Shown here piece after piece: positions 52,601-60,664 of a DNA stretch of 64,000 bases. The notes under the pieces are model-generated. The model had not been told where the DNA came from, did not search any database, and saw only the letters and a list, made by a program, of their open reading frames with translations. The translations under genes and the position numbers were made by a program. The first letter of the stretch is position 1. Every line of letters starts with the position of its first letter. This DNA is from an uncultured Lachnospiraceae bacterium (GTDB lineage: Bacteria > Bacillota > Clostridia > Lachnospirales > Lachnospiraceae): positions 133,129-197,128 of the forward strand of contig CAJTLB010000006.1 of the NCBI GenBank assembly GCA_910577045.1. Reading direction: 5' to 3'.

Positions 52601-53882
52601 ACAAAAACATTTTGAACGTAAAATTGTTTCTTCTGCTTACCATAGAATTGAATTTACAAAACAAATGAGGAAAGATTATACCATCCTTTGCCCTCAAATG
52701 TCCCCTATCCACTTTGACTTAGTAGGCCCAGCCCTAAATTCTTGCGGATACCATTTTGAAATTCTTGGGGAAAGTGACAATAAATCCTCTGTAGATGTAG
52801 GGCTAAAGTATGTTAATAATGATGCTTGTTATCCTTCCCTTATTGTAGTTGGGCAATTAATGGAAGCTTTATTATCTGGTAAATACGACCTAAATAAAAC
52901 TGCTGTTGTAATCTCACAAACAGGCGGGGGCTGCCGTGCTACCAATTATATTGGCTTTATCCGCCGCGCTTTAGAAAAAGCAGGCATGCCACAGGTCCCT
53001 GTTTTATCCTTAAGTACCAGTGGAATAGAAACCAATGAAGGGTTTTCCTATACACTTCCTATGCTTGTAAAAGCATTACAGGCAGTGATTTACGGAGATG
53101 TCTTTATGAAAGTCTTATATCGTACCCGCCCTTATGAAAAAGAGCCAGGCTCTGCGAATGCCCTGCATAAAAAATGGAAAGAAAAATGTATTGCTTCGCT
53201 TACTAAGAAAAATCCTTCTCTTATTGAATTTGGGCGGAACATCCGGGCTATTATCCGTGATTTTGACAGCCTGCCTTTATTAGATATAAAAAAACCAAGA
53301 GTTGGCATTGTTGGAGAAATTTTAGTAAAATTTTTACCTGCTGCTAATAATCATTTAGTGGATTTACTAGAAGCAGAAGGGGCAGAGGCTGTTATGCCAG
53401 ATTTATTAGACTTTTTCCTATACTGCTTTTATAACACCAACTTTAAAGCGGAAAACCTAGGCTGTAAAACTTCTACAGCAAGATTATGTAATACCGCCAT
53501 TTCTTTAATGGAATATATGAGAAAAACTGCTAGGAAAGAATTGAAGCGCAGCAAACGTTTTACCCCGCCTGCTTATATTAAGGATTTGGCAAATTATGCC
53601 GACCCTATTGTATCCTTGGGGAACCAAACAGGCGAGGGCTGGTTTTTAACAGGAGAAATGTTAGAACTTATCCACAGCGGCGTCAATAATATTGTATGTG
53701 CCCAGCCATTTGGCTGCCTGCCAAACCATGTAGTAGGAAAAGGGGTTATTAAAGAATTACGGCATCAATACCCGAAATCAAATATTATTGCTGTAGACTA
53801 CGATCCGGGCGCAAGTGAAGTAAATCAATTAAACCGTATTAAGCTTATGTTAGCTACCGCACAAAAAAACCTAAGTGAGTAA
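49656..53882 (+). CDS. 2-hydroxyacyl-CoA dehydratase activase, long fused form
   Basis: A 1408-residue BcrA/BadF/BadG-type ATPase. Two ASKHA ATPase modules are in tandem: the first opens LGIDIGSTTVK (about 5-15), with candidate cluster cysteines C123 (CAGGTGSF) and C162 (ARCGVF); the second opens FLGIDAGSTTTK (about 317-328), with SGCGSF at C445 and TRCTVF at C480. A DUF2229 region with cysteine pairs (CKGCTNNCLL, about 600-610; NRCERG) and dehydratase-like segments (GRPYHIDPEINHG, SFGCGLDAVTTD, QTGGGCRATNYIG, FGCLPNHVVGKG) fill the rest. Such proteins are thought to use ATP to drive low-potential electron transfer; the target enzyme is unknown here. Length is normal for the fused form. The ribosome site GGAGG lies 23 bases upstream of the ATG, much too far. 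Confidence 0.9.
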   Translation: MTYTLGIDIGSTTVKIAILDSNHMVLFSDYERHYANIQETVALLLKRAYNALGELSLSPVITGSGGLTLSKHLEIPFVQEVVAVSTALTDYAPQTDVAIELGGEDAKIIYFTNGIDQRMNGICAGGTGSFIDQMATLLQTDASGLNEYAKNYKAIYPIAARCGVFAKSDIQPLINEGATKEDLSASIFQAVVNQTISGLACGKPIRGNVAFLGGPLHFLPELKNAFVRTLHLTPEQTIAPEHSHLFAAIGAAMNSNHIPVSMEALLAKLSSSIQLQFEVKRMEPLFCSQEEYHEFLERHNSHSVATADLSLYEGDCFLGIDAGSTTTKVALVGEDGSLLYSFYSNNNGNPLGTTISAIKEIYSLLPPSASIVYSCSTGYGEALIKAALMLDEGEVETVSHYYAAAFFEPDVDCILDIGGQDMKCIKIRNHTVDSVQLNEACSSGCGSFIETFAKSLNYSVQDFAKAALFAKNPIDLGTRCTVFMNSNVKQAQKEGAEVSDISAGLAYSVIKNALFKVIKITNPKDLGNKVVVQGGTFYNDAVLRSFERISGCNAVRPDIAGIMGAFGAALIARERYDSSKETTMLSIDKIQSLTFTTSMARCKGCTNNCLLTINRFTGGRQFITGNRCERGIGKEKNKDRIPNLFEYKNKRLFQYESLTEDIAKRGTIGIPRVLNMYENYPFWAIFFKKLGFRVVLSPESNRKIYELGIESIPSESECYPAKLAHGHVVWLIKQGIQSIFYPCIPYERNESPDANNHYNCPIVTSYAENIKNNVEEIRTEKINFMNPFLAFTNKEVLIGQLIKIFMKSHHIPADEIKEAGEAGWAELLAAREDIMKKGEEVLSYLKETGKRGIVLAGRPYHIDPEINHGIPELINSYGIAVLTEDSISHLSKPERPLIVMDQWMYHSRLYAAADFVKTQDNLDLIQLNSFGCGLDAVTTDCVNDILSRSGKIYTVLKIDEVNNLGAARIRIRSLISALRVREQKHFERKIVSSAYHRIEFTKQMRKDYTILCPQMSPIHFDLVGPALNSCGYHFEILGESDNKSSVDVGLKYVNNDACYPSLIVVGQLMEALLSGKYDLNKTAVVISQTGGGCRATNYIGFIRRALEKAGMPQVPVLSLSTSGIETNEGFSYTLPMLVKALQAVIYGDVFMKVLYRTRPYEKEPGSANALHKKWKEKCIASLTKKNPSLIEFGRNIRAIIRDFDSLPLLDIKKPRVGIVGEILVKFLPAANNHLVDLLEAEGAEAVMPDLLDFFLYCFYNTNFKAENLGCKTSTARLCNTAISLMEYMRKTARKELKRSKRFTPPAYIKDLANYADPIVSLGNQTGEGWFLTGEMLELIHSGVNNIVCAQPFGCLPNHVVGKGVIKELRHQYPKSNIIAVDYDPGASEVNQLNRIKLMLATAQKNLSE

Positions 53883-54075
53883 AGGTTCTTTCTTTCCCTC
53901 ACTGTATGGGCTGTTGCAAAATAAATTTTTTATACAATACATTAACCTATATTGTATGAATTTGTTATAATATGCTCCCTTCTAGGTAGACAAGTAAAAT
54001 AACAAAAACTTGTTACAAAATTTGTTACAAAAACTTGTTACATAGGAGGGAGCATATTACTTTATTAAATAGCCT
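53883..54075. other. Repeat-rich gap after the activase
   Basis: This 193-base gap contains an IS-end-like GGGCTGTTGCAAAAT at 53909-53923, an inverted repeat ATACAATA/TATTGTAT at about 53933-53957, and a long 16-base inverted repeat with TTGTTACAAAA direct repeats inside (53969-54058). No coding frame was seen. Confidence 0.55.
53969..54058. repeat. Long inverted repeat enclosing three TTGTTACA direct repeats
   Basis: Arms AATATGCTCCCTTCTA (53969-53984) and TAGGAGGGAGCATATT (54043-54058) pair at 15 of 16 positions. The 58-base interior holds three TTGTTACA units at 54010-54017, 54022-54029 and 54036-54043. It could be a small mobile repeat, a structured RNA or an unusual terminator for the AAA ATPase gene ending at 54076 on the minus strand. 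Confidence 0.75.
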
Positions 54076-55380
54076 TTATAATCTTCCCGATATATAATTA
54101 ATAAATTGTTGTGCCGTCCTGCCAGAAATCCCACCGTGGCTTAGTTCCCACTTATTCGCTTCTGCACACAGCTCTTCTTCACTTAAAGTAATCTCTGGGT
54201 ACCGTTTTGCCAAAGTAGTTACTATCTGGTAATATTCCTTTTGAGATGGTTTAGAATAATTAATTGTTACGCCAAACCGGGCAACTAATGATAATTTTTC
54301 CTGCATAGTATCTGACCTATGCAACCCTTCTTCTTGTTGTATATCGTTTCTATCATTCCAAGTTTCCCGAATCAAATGGCGGCGGTTCGAAGTTGCATAA
54401 ATTAACACATTTTCTGGTTTAGTTTCCAATCCGCCTTCAATTACTGCCTTTAAATATTTATATTCAATCTCAAATTCTTCAAATGATAAATCATCCATAT
54501 AAATAATAAAACGATAATTCCTATTTTTTACTTGTGCAATCACAGATGACAAATCTTGGAACTGATGTTTATATATTTCTATCATCCGAAGCCCCTTAGG
54601 ATAATATTCATTTAAAATCGCCTTGATACTGGTAGATTTCCCTGTCCCGCTATCCCCAAACAACAGACAATTATTTGCCTTCCGCCCAGCTACAAATGCT
54701 TCTGTATTCTCAATTAACTTCTTTTTTTGGATTTCGTACCCTACTAAATCCTTTAACCGCACATCATCTGTATTTTTTATTGGGTAAAGTTCTACTTGAT
54801 CCTTTATATGGGCAATTCGGAAAGCTTTATTTAGCCCAAATTTCCCTACTCCATACTCTTTATAAAAATCTGTTACTATATTAAAAATCTCCTCCGCAGA
54901 AATTGCTTTGTCAATTTGCCCCGCCAGTACCTTTACCTTGTCACTTACGCTTTTATTATACCTTTGTTCTGTTTTTTCAATTGCATGGTATTGTAAAATA
55001 GTACTAAAACAATCAATATCTAGGGCATGTTCCATTTCAGAAAAATCATATTGGAATAAATTTTTAAAAATCGCAAAATCCCCTACTGCAAATTTATTTA
55101 CAGAACCTTCTACTGCACCTACCTTTTCCATAGTAATACTAAATGGATTTTCATTTGTTGCCAAAATATAAGCCAGGTAACAATGCCACAAATTATGATC
55201 AAACCCATATTGGGTAGAAATATCTAATAACTTATTAATTTCTGCATATATCTCATTTACCAAAGATTCCTTATGATACCCGCCCTCTACAAACCGTTTA
55301 CAAATATCTGCTAACCGGAATAAAATACTATCTTTTTCTAAATTCCGATAAATTACTAATTTTGCAATTTGCCTATACAT
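54076..55380 (-). CDS. DUF815-family AAA+ ATPase
   Basis: A 434-residue protein. The N-terminal 190 residues are helical and specific to the family; the C-terminal half is an AAA ATPase with Walker A LLFGDSGTGKST (about 237-248), Walker B FIIYMDDLSFEEFE (about 289-302), sensor 1 VLIYATSNRRHL (about 327-338) and an Arg finger region. It is annotated as DUF815 in many Firmicutes; substrate and role are unknown. The start is at ATG 55380, after GGAAGGAG; a GTG seven codons earlier overlaps that site. It follows the GH3 gene by 35 bases. Confidence 0.88.
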   Translation of the reverse strand: MYRQIAKLVIYRNLEKDSILFRLADICKRFVEGGYHKESLVNEIYAEINKLLDISTQYGFDHNLWHCYLAYILATNENPFSITMEKVGAVEGSVNKFAVGDFAIFKNLFQYDFSEMEHALDIDCFSTILQYHAIEKTEQRYNKSVSDKVKVLAGQIDKAISAEEIFNIVTDFYKEYGVGKFGLNKAFRIAHIKDQVELYPIKNTDDVRLKDLVGYEIQKKKLIENTEAFVAGRKANNCLLFGDSGTGKSTSIKAILNEYYPKGLRMIEIYKHQFQDLSSVIAQVKNRNYRFIIYMDDLSFEEFEIEYKYLKAVIEGGLETKPENVLIYATSNRRHLIRETWNDRNDIQQEEGLHRSDTMQEKLSLVARFGVTINYSKPSQKEYYQIVTTLAKRYPEITLSEEELCAEANKWELSHGGISGRTAQQFINYISGRL

Positions 55381-55415
55381 TTTTTCTCTCCTTCCAATCA
55401 CTTTACCTTAAAAAA

Positions 55416-57554
55416 TTAAATTGTTATTGATAATTTTAATGGCTTTTTCTTTGTTAAATATTCACTTCTACTATCAGGCTGTGTATCCCCAACAAAAACA
55501 CTATACTCTCCTGGTAAAATCTCCTTTTCTCCTTCTTGGTTACAAAGCGCAAACGAATCTGGGGATAAATGTAAAACCACCTCTATCGCTTCTGCCGGTT
55601 TTATAGAAACCTTCTTAAATGCTTTTAACTGTGCATTTGGTGTCCCTTTCCTCTCCGCTTTTATATAAACCTGCACTATCTCTTTTGCTTCTACATGCCC
55701 AGTATTTTTCACTGTTACACTAATATCCATACCCTTTGTACAAATTTCATTTTGTTTTATAGAAGCCTTTAACCCACTCAATTCAAATTCGGTATAAGAT
55801 AACCCATATCCAAATGGATACAGCGGTTCTGTTGTTAAATAACGATATGTTCTTTCTTTCATAGAATAATCCGTAAATTCTGGCAATTCTTGAGTCCTTT
55901 TATAAAAAGTAACAGGAAGCTTCCCAGATGGGGAATATTCTCCAAATATAGCTTCTGCTACTGCCCTTCCGCCTTCTGCACCTGGATACCAGCACTGCAT
56001 AATTGCTGGCACATGTTCCTGCGCCCAATCAACTGCCAGTGCACTCCCTGAATTTAATAAAAGAATCACTGGCTTCCCACATTCCACTATTATCTTTAAT
56101 ACTTCCTCTTGTACTCCTGGCAACAATAGGTTTGGTTTATCCCCACTTGCAAAATGGTTCCCCTGATCACCTGCTTCTCCTTCTAAACCCGGATCTAACC
56201 CCATACAGGCAATTACTATGTCACTTTCTTTACAAACTGCTTGTATTTCAGCAATTCGGTTATTTTTTTCTCCCATCCCAATCTTTTCCTGATACAAATG
56301 GCAGCCCTCCGAATAAAAGATCCGTACACTATCCCCAAGATAATCTTGAAATCCTTCTAATAAAGTAACATAACGGGAAGCTGTACCTTCATAATTCCCT
56401 ACTAATGCTTTACGGTTATTGGCATTTGGCCCTATAATCCCTAATGTTTTTATTTTTGATTTCTTTAACGGCAGCAGATGATTTTCATTCTTTAACAACA
56501 CCAGACATTCCCTTGCCACTTTTCGGTTTAATTCCCTCATTTCTTTAGAATCTACTATACGATAAGGAATCTTATTAAATGGCACTTTTTCAGTACCATC
56601 AAATAGCCCAAGTTTTATGCGGGTACTAAAAAGCCTGATAACAGACTGGTCAATTTCCTCTTCTGTTATTAACCCCTGCTCTACTGCTTGTAAAAGATAA
56701 GTAAACAAATTCCCACAATTCAAATCACAACCATTCCTTACTGCTAATGCCACAGATTCTTCTGGCGTTTTTGTTATACAATGGTGTTGGTAAAAATCTC
56801 TAATTGCCCAGCAATCTGATGTAACATGTCCATCAAATCCCCATTTATCACGTAAAATATCTTTTAATAATGTTTTACTGCCACAACAAGGCTCCCCATT
56901 TGTACGGTTATAGGCCCCCATAACTGCTTCTACCTTTGCTTCTTTTACACAAGCTTCAAATGCTGGTAAATAGGTCTCATACAAATCTTGCTTTGACACC
57001 TCTGCATTAAACTCATGGCGGATATCTTCCGGGCCAGAATGGACTGCAAAATGTTTTGCACATGCTGCCACTTTTAAATATTCTTCATGATGCCCTTGCA
57101 TCCCTTCAATAAACCTTACTGCCAGCCTACTTGTTAAATAGGGATCTTCCCCATAAGTTTCATGGCCCCTGCCCCACCTTGGATCACGGAATATATTTAC
57201 ATTTGGCGCCCAGAAAGTAAGCCCTTTATAAATTCCAGTATCGCCAAACTCCTGCTGCATATTAAACTTTGCCCTTGCCTCTGTAGAAACAGCATCTCCA
57301 ACTTCTTCCATTCTATCTGGATCAAATGCTGCTGCCATAGAAATCGCTTGTGGGAATACAGTTGCAACCCCAGCCCTGGCAACCCCATGTAATCCTTCAT
57401 TCCACCAATTATATGACTTAATATGCAAACGCCCAATTGCTGGTGCCGTATGTACCATTTGGAATACTTTTTCTTCTAAAGTCATTTCTTCTACAAGTGC
57501 TTTTGCCCGTTCTTTTATTTTTTTTATCTTTTCTTGATTTTTAACAAGTTCCAT
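55416..57554 (-). CDS. Glycoside hydrolase family 3, beta-xylosidase/beta-glucosidase type
   Basis: A 712-residue cytoplasmic GH3 enzyme without signal peptide. The N-terminal TIM barrel (about 20-310) has WWNEGLHGVARAG, FRDPRWGRGHETYGEDP (about 123-139), CAKHFAVHSGPE, and the nucleophile Asp247 in GHVTSDCWAI. The alpha/beta sandwich (about 350-585) and the C-terminal fibronectin III-like domain (about 600-712) are complete. WNEGLHGVAR and the YGEDPYLTSRLA block match the plant-type xylosidase/arabinosidase branch (Xyl3-like), so a xylo- or cello-oligosaccharide is a likely substrate. It starts at an ATG after GGAGAGG. No transporter or regulator lies next to it. Confidence 0.9.
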   Translation of the reverse strand: MELVKNQEKIKKIKERAKALVEEMTLEEKVFQMVHTAPAIGRLHIKSYNWWNEGLHGVARAGVATVFPQAISMAAAFDPDRMEEVGDAVSTEARAKFNMQQEFGDTGIYKGLTFWAPNVNIFRDPRWGRGHETYGEDPYLTSRLAVRFIEGMQGHHEEYLKVAACAKHFAVHSGPEDIRHEFNAEVSKQDLYETYLPAFEACVKEAKVEAVMGAYNRTNGEPCCGSKTLLKDILRDKWGFDGHVTSDCWAIRDFYQHHCITKTPEESVALAVRNGCDLNCGNLFTYLLQAVEQGLITEEEIDQSVIRLFSTRIKLGLFDGTEKVPFNKIPYRIVDSKEMRELNRKVARECLVLLKNENHLLPLKKSKIKTLGIIGPNANNRKALVGNYEGTASRYVTLLEGFQDYLGDSVRIFYSEGCHLYQEKIGMGEKNNRIAEIQAVCKESDIVIACMGLDPGLEGEAGDQGNHFASGDKPNLLLPGVQEEVLKIIVECGKPVILLLNSGSALAVDWAQEHVPAIMQCWYPGAEGGRAVAEAIFGEYSPSGKLPVTFYKRTQELPEFTDYSMKERTYRYLTTEPLYPFGYGLSYTEFELSGLKASIKQNEICTKGMDISVTVKNTGHVEAKEIVQVYIKAERKGTPNAQLKAFKKVSIKPAEAIEVVLHLSPDSFALCNQEGEKEILPGEYSVFVGDTQPDSRSEYLTKKKPLKLSITI

Positions 57555-57623
57555 AATCCCTCTCCTTTTCTTTTTAACAAATAATAAAACAGGTTACAAT
57601 ACCTGCTTTACTTCCCACAATCT

Positions 57624-57652
57624 ATTATAAAGAATATTTCCTATAAAAACAA
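57624..57652 (-). promoter_or_regulatory. Promoter of GH3 gene
   Basis: TTGTTT (57647-57652), 17-base spacer, TATAAT (57624-57629) on the minus strand. The leader then carries a small CAGGT/ACCTG hairpin with a T-rich tail. Confidence 0.6.
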
Positions 57653-57695
57653 GAATTCTAAGATACAAAATCATATCGCTTTTTGTTTTTCTTTA

Positions 57696-57704
57696 TGCTA
57701 TAAT
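57696..57704 (+). promoter_or_regulatory. Extended -10 promoter of PocR chemoreceptor
   Basis: TGCTATAAT (57696-57704) matches the extended -10 consensus TGnTATAAT, 40 bases before the start. The -35 region is weak. Confidence 0.5.
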
Positions 57705-57744
57705 CAAAGAAGGCATATTGATATCACAAAAGGAGGAGTTTCTT

Positions 57745-58533
57745 ATGCATATTCGAGATTTTTTCGATCTAAATTTATTAGAACATATTTTAAAAGACTG
57801 GTCTGCTGCTACAGGAATGGCAACAATTGCCGTTGACAACGATGGGAATTATATTTCTAGTGAAATTGGATTTACTGATTTTTGCATGAAATATACCAGA
57901 GGTTCCTCAGAAGGAAGTAAGCGTTGTATTAAATGTGACAATGAGTGTACAGGTACTTATTTTTGCCATGCTGGCCTTATGGACTTTAGCATTGATATTA
58001 TGGTTGGCAATCAAAAACTTGGAAAAATTATTGGAGGACAAGTCCTCCCACAAAAGCCAGATGAAGAAAAATTCCGCCATCTGGCAGCCGAATTAGGAAT
58101 TAATCCAGAAACCTATATTGATGCCCTTCGAAAAATCCCAATTAAAACAGAAAATAGTATCCGTTCTGCCGCCAAATTATTGGGTGATATTGTTAATATG
58201 CTAGTCAACTTTGAATATATGAAAAAAAATACACAAGGGCTTATTGATACCTTAAATACTAGTATTGATTCTGCTGTTAGCTTGATTAATGAGATTAACA
58301 GTAAATCCCAAGCACTTGATTCTATTGAAAGTAAACAAAATATCCTTGCACTCAACGCTTCTATTGAGGCTGCAAGGGCTGGAGAATCTGGGCGTGGCTT
58401 TGCCGTAGTTGCAACTGAAGTTGGGAAACTCGCTGAAACTTCTAGCACTATCAATAAATCCATTAAAACTACTTTAAAAGACTTAAATAAAGTAGTAAAC
58501 GATATACAAAAATCCCATATTGCACTAAAATAA
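57745..58533 (+). CDS. Soluble PocR-domain chemoreceptor with short signalling hairpin
   Basis: A 262-residue protein with no membrane segment. The N-terminal PocR sensor (about 5-155) has a cysteine pattern (RCIKCDNECTGTYFCHAGLMD, about 66-86) typical of the family, which binds ligands or redox cofactors. A signalling segment follows (about 165-262) with NILALNASIEAARAGESGRG at the tip. The hairpin is short and lacks the long methylation helices, so adaptation would need another route. The start is at ATG 57745 with AGGAGG nine bases upstream; an in-frame start 27 bases earlier has no site. A terminator follows at once. Confidence 0.88.
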   Translation: MHIRDFFDLNLLEHILKDWSAATGMATIAVDNDGNYISSEIGFTDFCMKYTRGSSEGSKRCIKCDNECTGTYFCHAGLMDFSIDIMVGNQKLGKIIGGQVLPQKPDEEKFRHLAAELGINPETYIDALRKIPIKTENSIRSAAKLLGDIVNMLVNFEYMKKNTQGLIDTLNTSIDSAVSLINEINSKSQALDSIESKQNILALNASIEAARAGESGRGFAVVATEVGKLAETSSTINKSIKTTLKDLNKVVNDIQKSHIALK

Positions 58534-58549
58534 ATTTTTTACTTAACAA

Positions 58550-58591
58550 AAAATGGCAGCTTACTAGATTCCTTCTAGTACCTGCCATTTT
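58550..58591. terminator. Bidirectional terminator between PocR receptor and ung
   Basis: AAAATGGCAG (58550-58559) pairs with CTGCCATTTT (58582-58591); a second inner stem ACTAGA/TCTAGT extends it. T-rich on the plus strand and TTTTGTTAAG-like on the minus strand. Confidence 0.85.
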
Positions 58592-58596
58592 CCTTT

Positions 58597-59271
58597 TTAT
58601 CGATTTTCTATCTGCCAATCAATTGGTTCTATACCATTCTGTTTTAAAAATTCATTTGCCTGGCTAAAATGTTTACAGCCAAAAAATCCTCTATAAGCCG
58701 ATAATGGGCTTGGATGTGGCGCCTTTAATATTAAATGTTTTGGATTATTTAACATCTTTATTTTACTTTGTGCAGGCTTTCCCCAAAGCATATAAACAAT
58801 TGGGCGATCCTGTTCATTTAAAATACGGATTGCTGCATTTGTAAACTCTTCCCATCCAATCCCTTGATGGGAATTTGGCTGATGGGCGCGAACAGTAAGT
58901 ACTGTATTTAATAACATAACTCCTTGTTTTGCCCATTTCTCCAAAAATCCATTATTTGGTATCTCACATCCTAAGTCATCTTTTAATTCTTGGTAAATAT
59001 TAACTAAAGATGGTGGAATATCTACATCTGGTTTTACAGAAAAACACAATCCATGTGCTTGCCCTACATTATGGTATGGATCTTGCCCTAAGATAAGTAC
59101 TTTTACATTATGAAGCGGCGTTAGGTGGAACGCATTAAAAATATCCTCTGCATCTGGGAATACTTGCCCTGCCTGATATTCCTCCTTTACAGTTTTATAA
59201 AGATTTGCATAATATGGTTTTTTAAATTCCTCACTTAACGGTTCTGCCCAATCATTTGTTATTTCGCTCAT
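58597..59271 (-). CDS. ung: Uracil-DNA glycosylase
   Basis: A 224-residue family 1 UDG that removes uracil from DNA. The catalytic motif LILGQDPYHNVGQAHGL is at about 59-75 (water-activating Asp in GQDPYH), the LLNTVLTVRAHQPNSH block at about 120-135, and the HPSPLSAYRGFFGCKHF motif near the C-terminus carries the catalytic His. Length is normal. It is in line with hisF 17 bases upstream. Confidence 0.96.
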   Translation of the reverse strand: MSEITNDWAEPLSEEFKKPYYANLYKTVKEEYQAGQVFPDAEDIFNAFHLTPLHNVKVLILGQDPYHNVGQAHGLCFSVKPDVDIPPSLVNIYQELKDDLGCEIPNNGFLEKWAKQGVMLLNTVLTVRAHQPNSHQGIGWEEFTNAAIRILNEQDRPIVYMLWGKPAQSKIKMLNNPKHLILKAPHPSPLSAYRGFFGCKHFSQANEFLKQNGIEPIDWQIENR

Positions 59272-59288
59272 ATCTTTTACCCTCTTTT

Positions 59289-60050
59289 CTATATTCGTAC
59301 TGATACACCTTTTTGTTTTAAGTATTGTTTTAAATCTGTTATTTCTAGTTCTTTATAATGGAATAAGGATGCTGCTAATACAGCATCAGCCTTCCCTTTT
59401 GTAAATGCCTCATAAAAATGTTCTTTATTGCCTGCCCCGCCAGAAGCAATCACTGGAATTGAAACAGCTTCTGATACCATACAGGTTAAATCTAAATCAT
59501 ACCCATCTTTAGTACCATCACAGTCCATACTGGTTAATAGGATTTCCCCAGCCCCTAATTTATCTGCTTTTATTGCCCATTCTATGGCATCGATCCCCAT
59601 ATCAATCCGCCCGCCATTTTTATAAATATTCCAGCCTGTTCCATCTTCTCTTCTTTTTGCATCAATGGCGACCACTACACATTGGCTTCCAAATTTTTCT
59701 GCCGCTTCTGAAATTAAACTAGGATTCATAATTGCAGCAGAATTAATAGCTATTTTATCGGCTCCTTCCCTTAAAATCATTTTAAAATCTTCTACTGTAC
59801 GGATACCACCTCCTACAGTAAAGGGAATAAACACTGTTTCTGCCACTTTCCGAACTAATTCTAAAGTAATCTGGCGTGCATCTGAAGATGCAGTAATATC
59901 TAAAAATACCAGTTCATCAGCCCCTGCCTTATTATATGCTTTTCCCACTTCAACCGGATCGCCTGCATCACACAAATTAACAAAATTTGTGCCTTTTACC
60001 ACTCTTCCATTCTTAATATCTAGGCATGGAATAATACGTTTGGTAAACAT
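59289..60050 (-). CDS. hisF: Imidazole glycerol phosphate synthase, cyclase subunit
   Basis: A 253-residue TIM-barrel cyclase of histidine biosynthesis that works with HisH. Catalytic Asp11 is in IPCLDIKNGRVVKG and Asp130 in CVVVAIDAKRR. The phosphate-binding repeats GGGIRTVEDF and IASGGAGNKEHF are present. ATG 60050 is chosen because GGAGG lies six bases upstream; a GTG one codon earlier is possible. It follows hisH by 14 bases. The other his genes are outside the window. Confidence 0.96.
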   Translation of the reverse strand: MFTKRIIPCLDIKNGRVVKGTNFVNLCDAGDPVEVGKAYNKAGADELVFLDITASSDARQITLELVRKVAETVFIPFTVGGGIRTVEDFKMILREGADKIAINSAAIMNPSLISEAAEKFGSQCVVVAIDAKRREDGTGWNIYKNGGRIDMGIDAIEWAIKADKLGAGEILLTSMDCDGTKDGYDLDLTCMVSEAVSIPVIASGGAGNKEHFYEAFTKGKADAVLAASLFHYKELEITDLKQYLKQKGVSVRI

Positions 60051-60064
60051 CACTATCCTCCTTT

Positions 60065-60664
60065 CTAAAGCGCCGCAAAATTCTTTAATATTGTAAGCCC
60101 CACATCACCGCTTTTTTCTGGATGGAACTGACAAGCATAAATATTATCTTTTTCTATTGCCGCGTGGATACAGACACCATACTCTGTTGTTGCCTTTACA
60201 ATTGCTTCTTCCTCTGCTTTTAAATAATAAGAATGGACAAAATAAACATAAGCATTTTCTTCTATTCCTTGAAATAGCTTTCCACCTTTTATAGAAAGAG
60301 AGTTCCAACCAATATGTGGTATTTTAAGCCCTGTATCTGGAATACGCAGTATCTCGCCTTTTAATAGAGAAAGCCCTTTTATCCCCTTACATTCTTCACT
60401 TCTTTCAAATAAAAGCTGTTGCCCCAAACAAATACCCAAAAATGGCGTATGTTTCTCTACCACCTTATAAATTATATCAATTAAATGATATTTATGTAAC
60501 TTTTCCATCGCTTCCCCAAATGCCCCTACTCCTGGTAAAATTACTTTATCTGCTTTTAGCAACATCTCTTGTTCTCTAGTGACTACTGTTTCTTCCCCCA
60601 AATAATGTAAAGCCTTCTCTACGCTCTTTAAATTTCCTGCATCATAATCAATAATCGCTATCAT
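60065..60664 (-). CDS. hisH: Imidazole glycerol phosphate synthase, glutaminase subunit
   Basis: A 199-residue class I glutamine amidotransferase that supplies ammonia to HisF. The nucleophile is in LGICLGQQLLFE (about 76-87) and the catalytic His-Glu pair in CQFHPEKSG (about 181-189). PGVGAFGEAM and HIGWNSL are the HisF-contact blocks. The start ATG overlaps the upstream membrane protein stop as ATGA. It is the first of the two his genes. Confidence 0.95.
   Translation of the reverse strand: MIAIIDYDAGNLKSVEKALHYLGEETVVTREQEMLLKADKVILPGVGAFGEAMEKLHKYHLIDIIYKVVEKHTPFLGICLGQQLLFERSEECKGIKGLSLLKGEILRIPDTGLKIPHIGWNSLSIKGGKLFQGIEENAYVYFVHSYYLKAEEEAIVKATTEYGVCIHAAIEKDNIYACQFHPEKSGDVGLTILKNFAAL

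Noticed and set aside
54005..54045. Spaced TTGTTACA repeats as a possible CRISPR array
   Set aside because: Units of 8 bases at 12- to 14-base spacing are far too short, and no cas genes are present.
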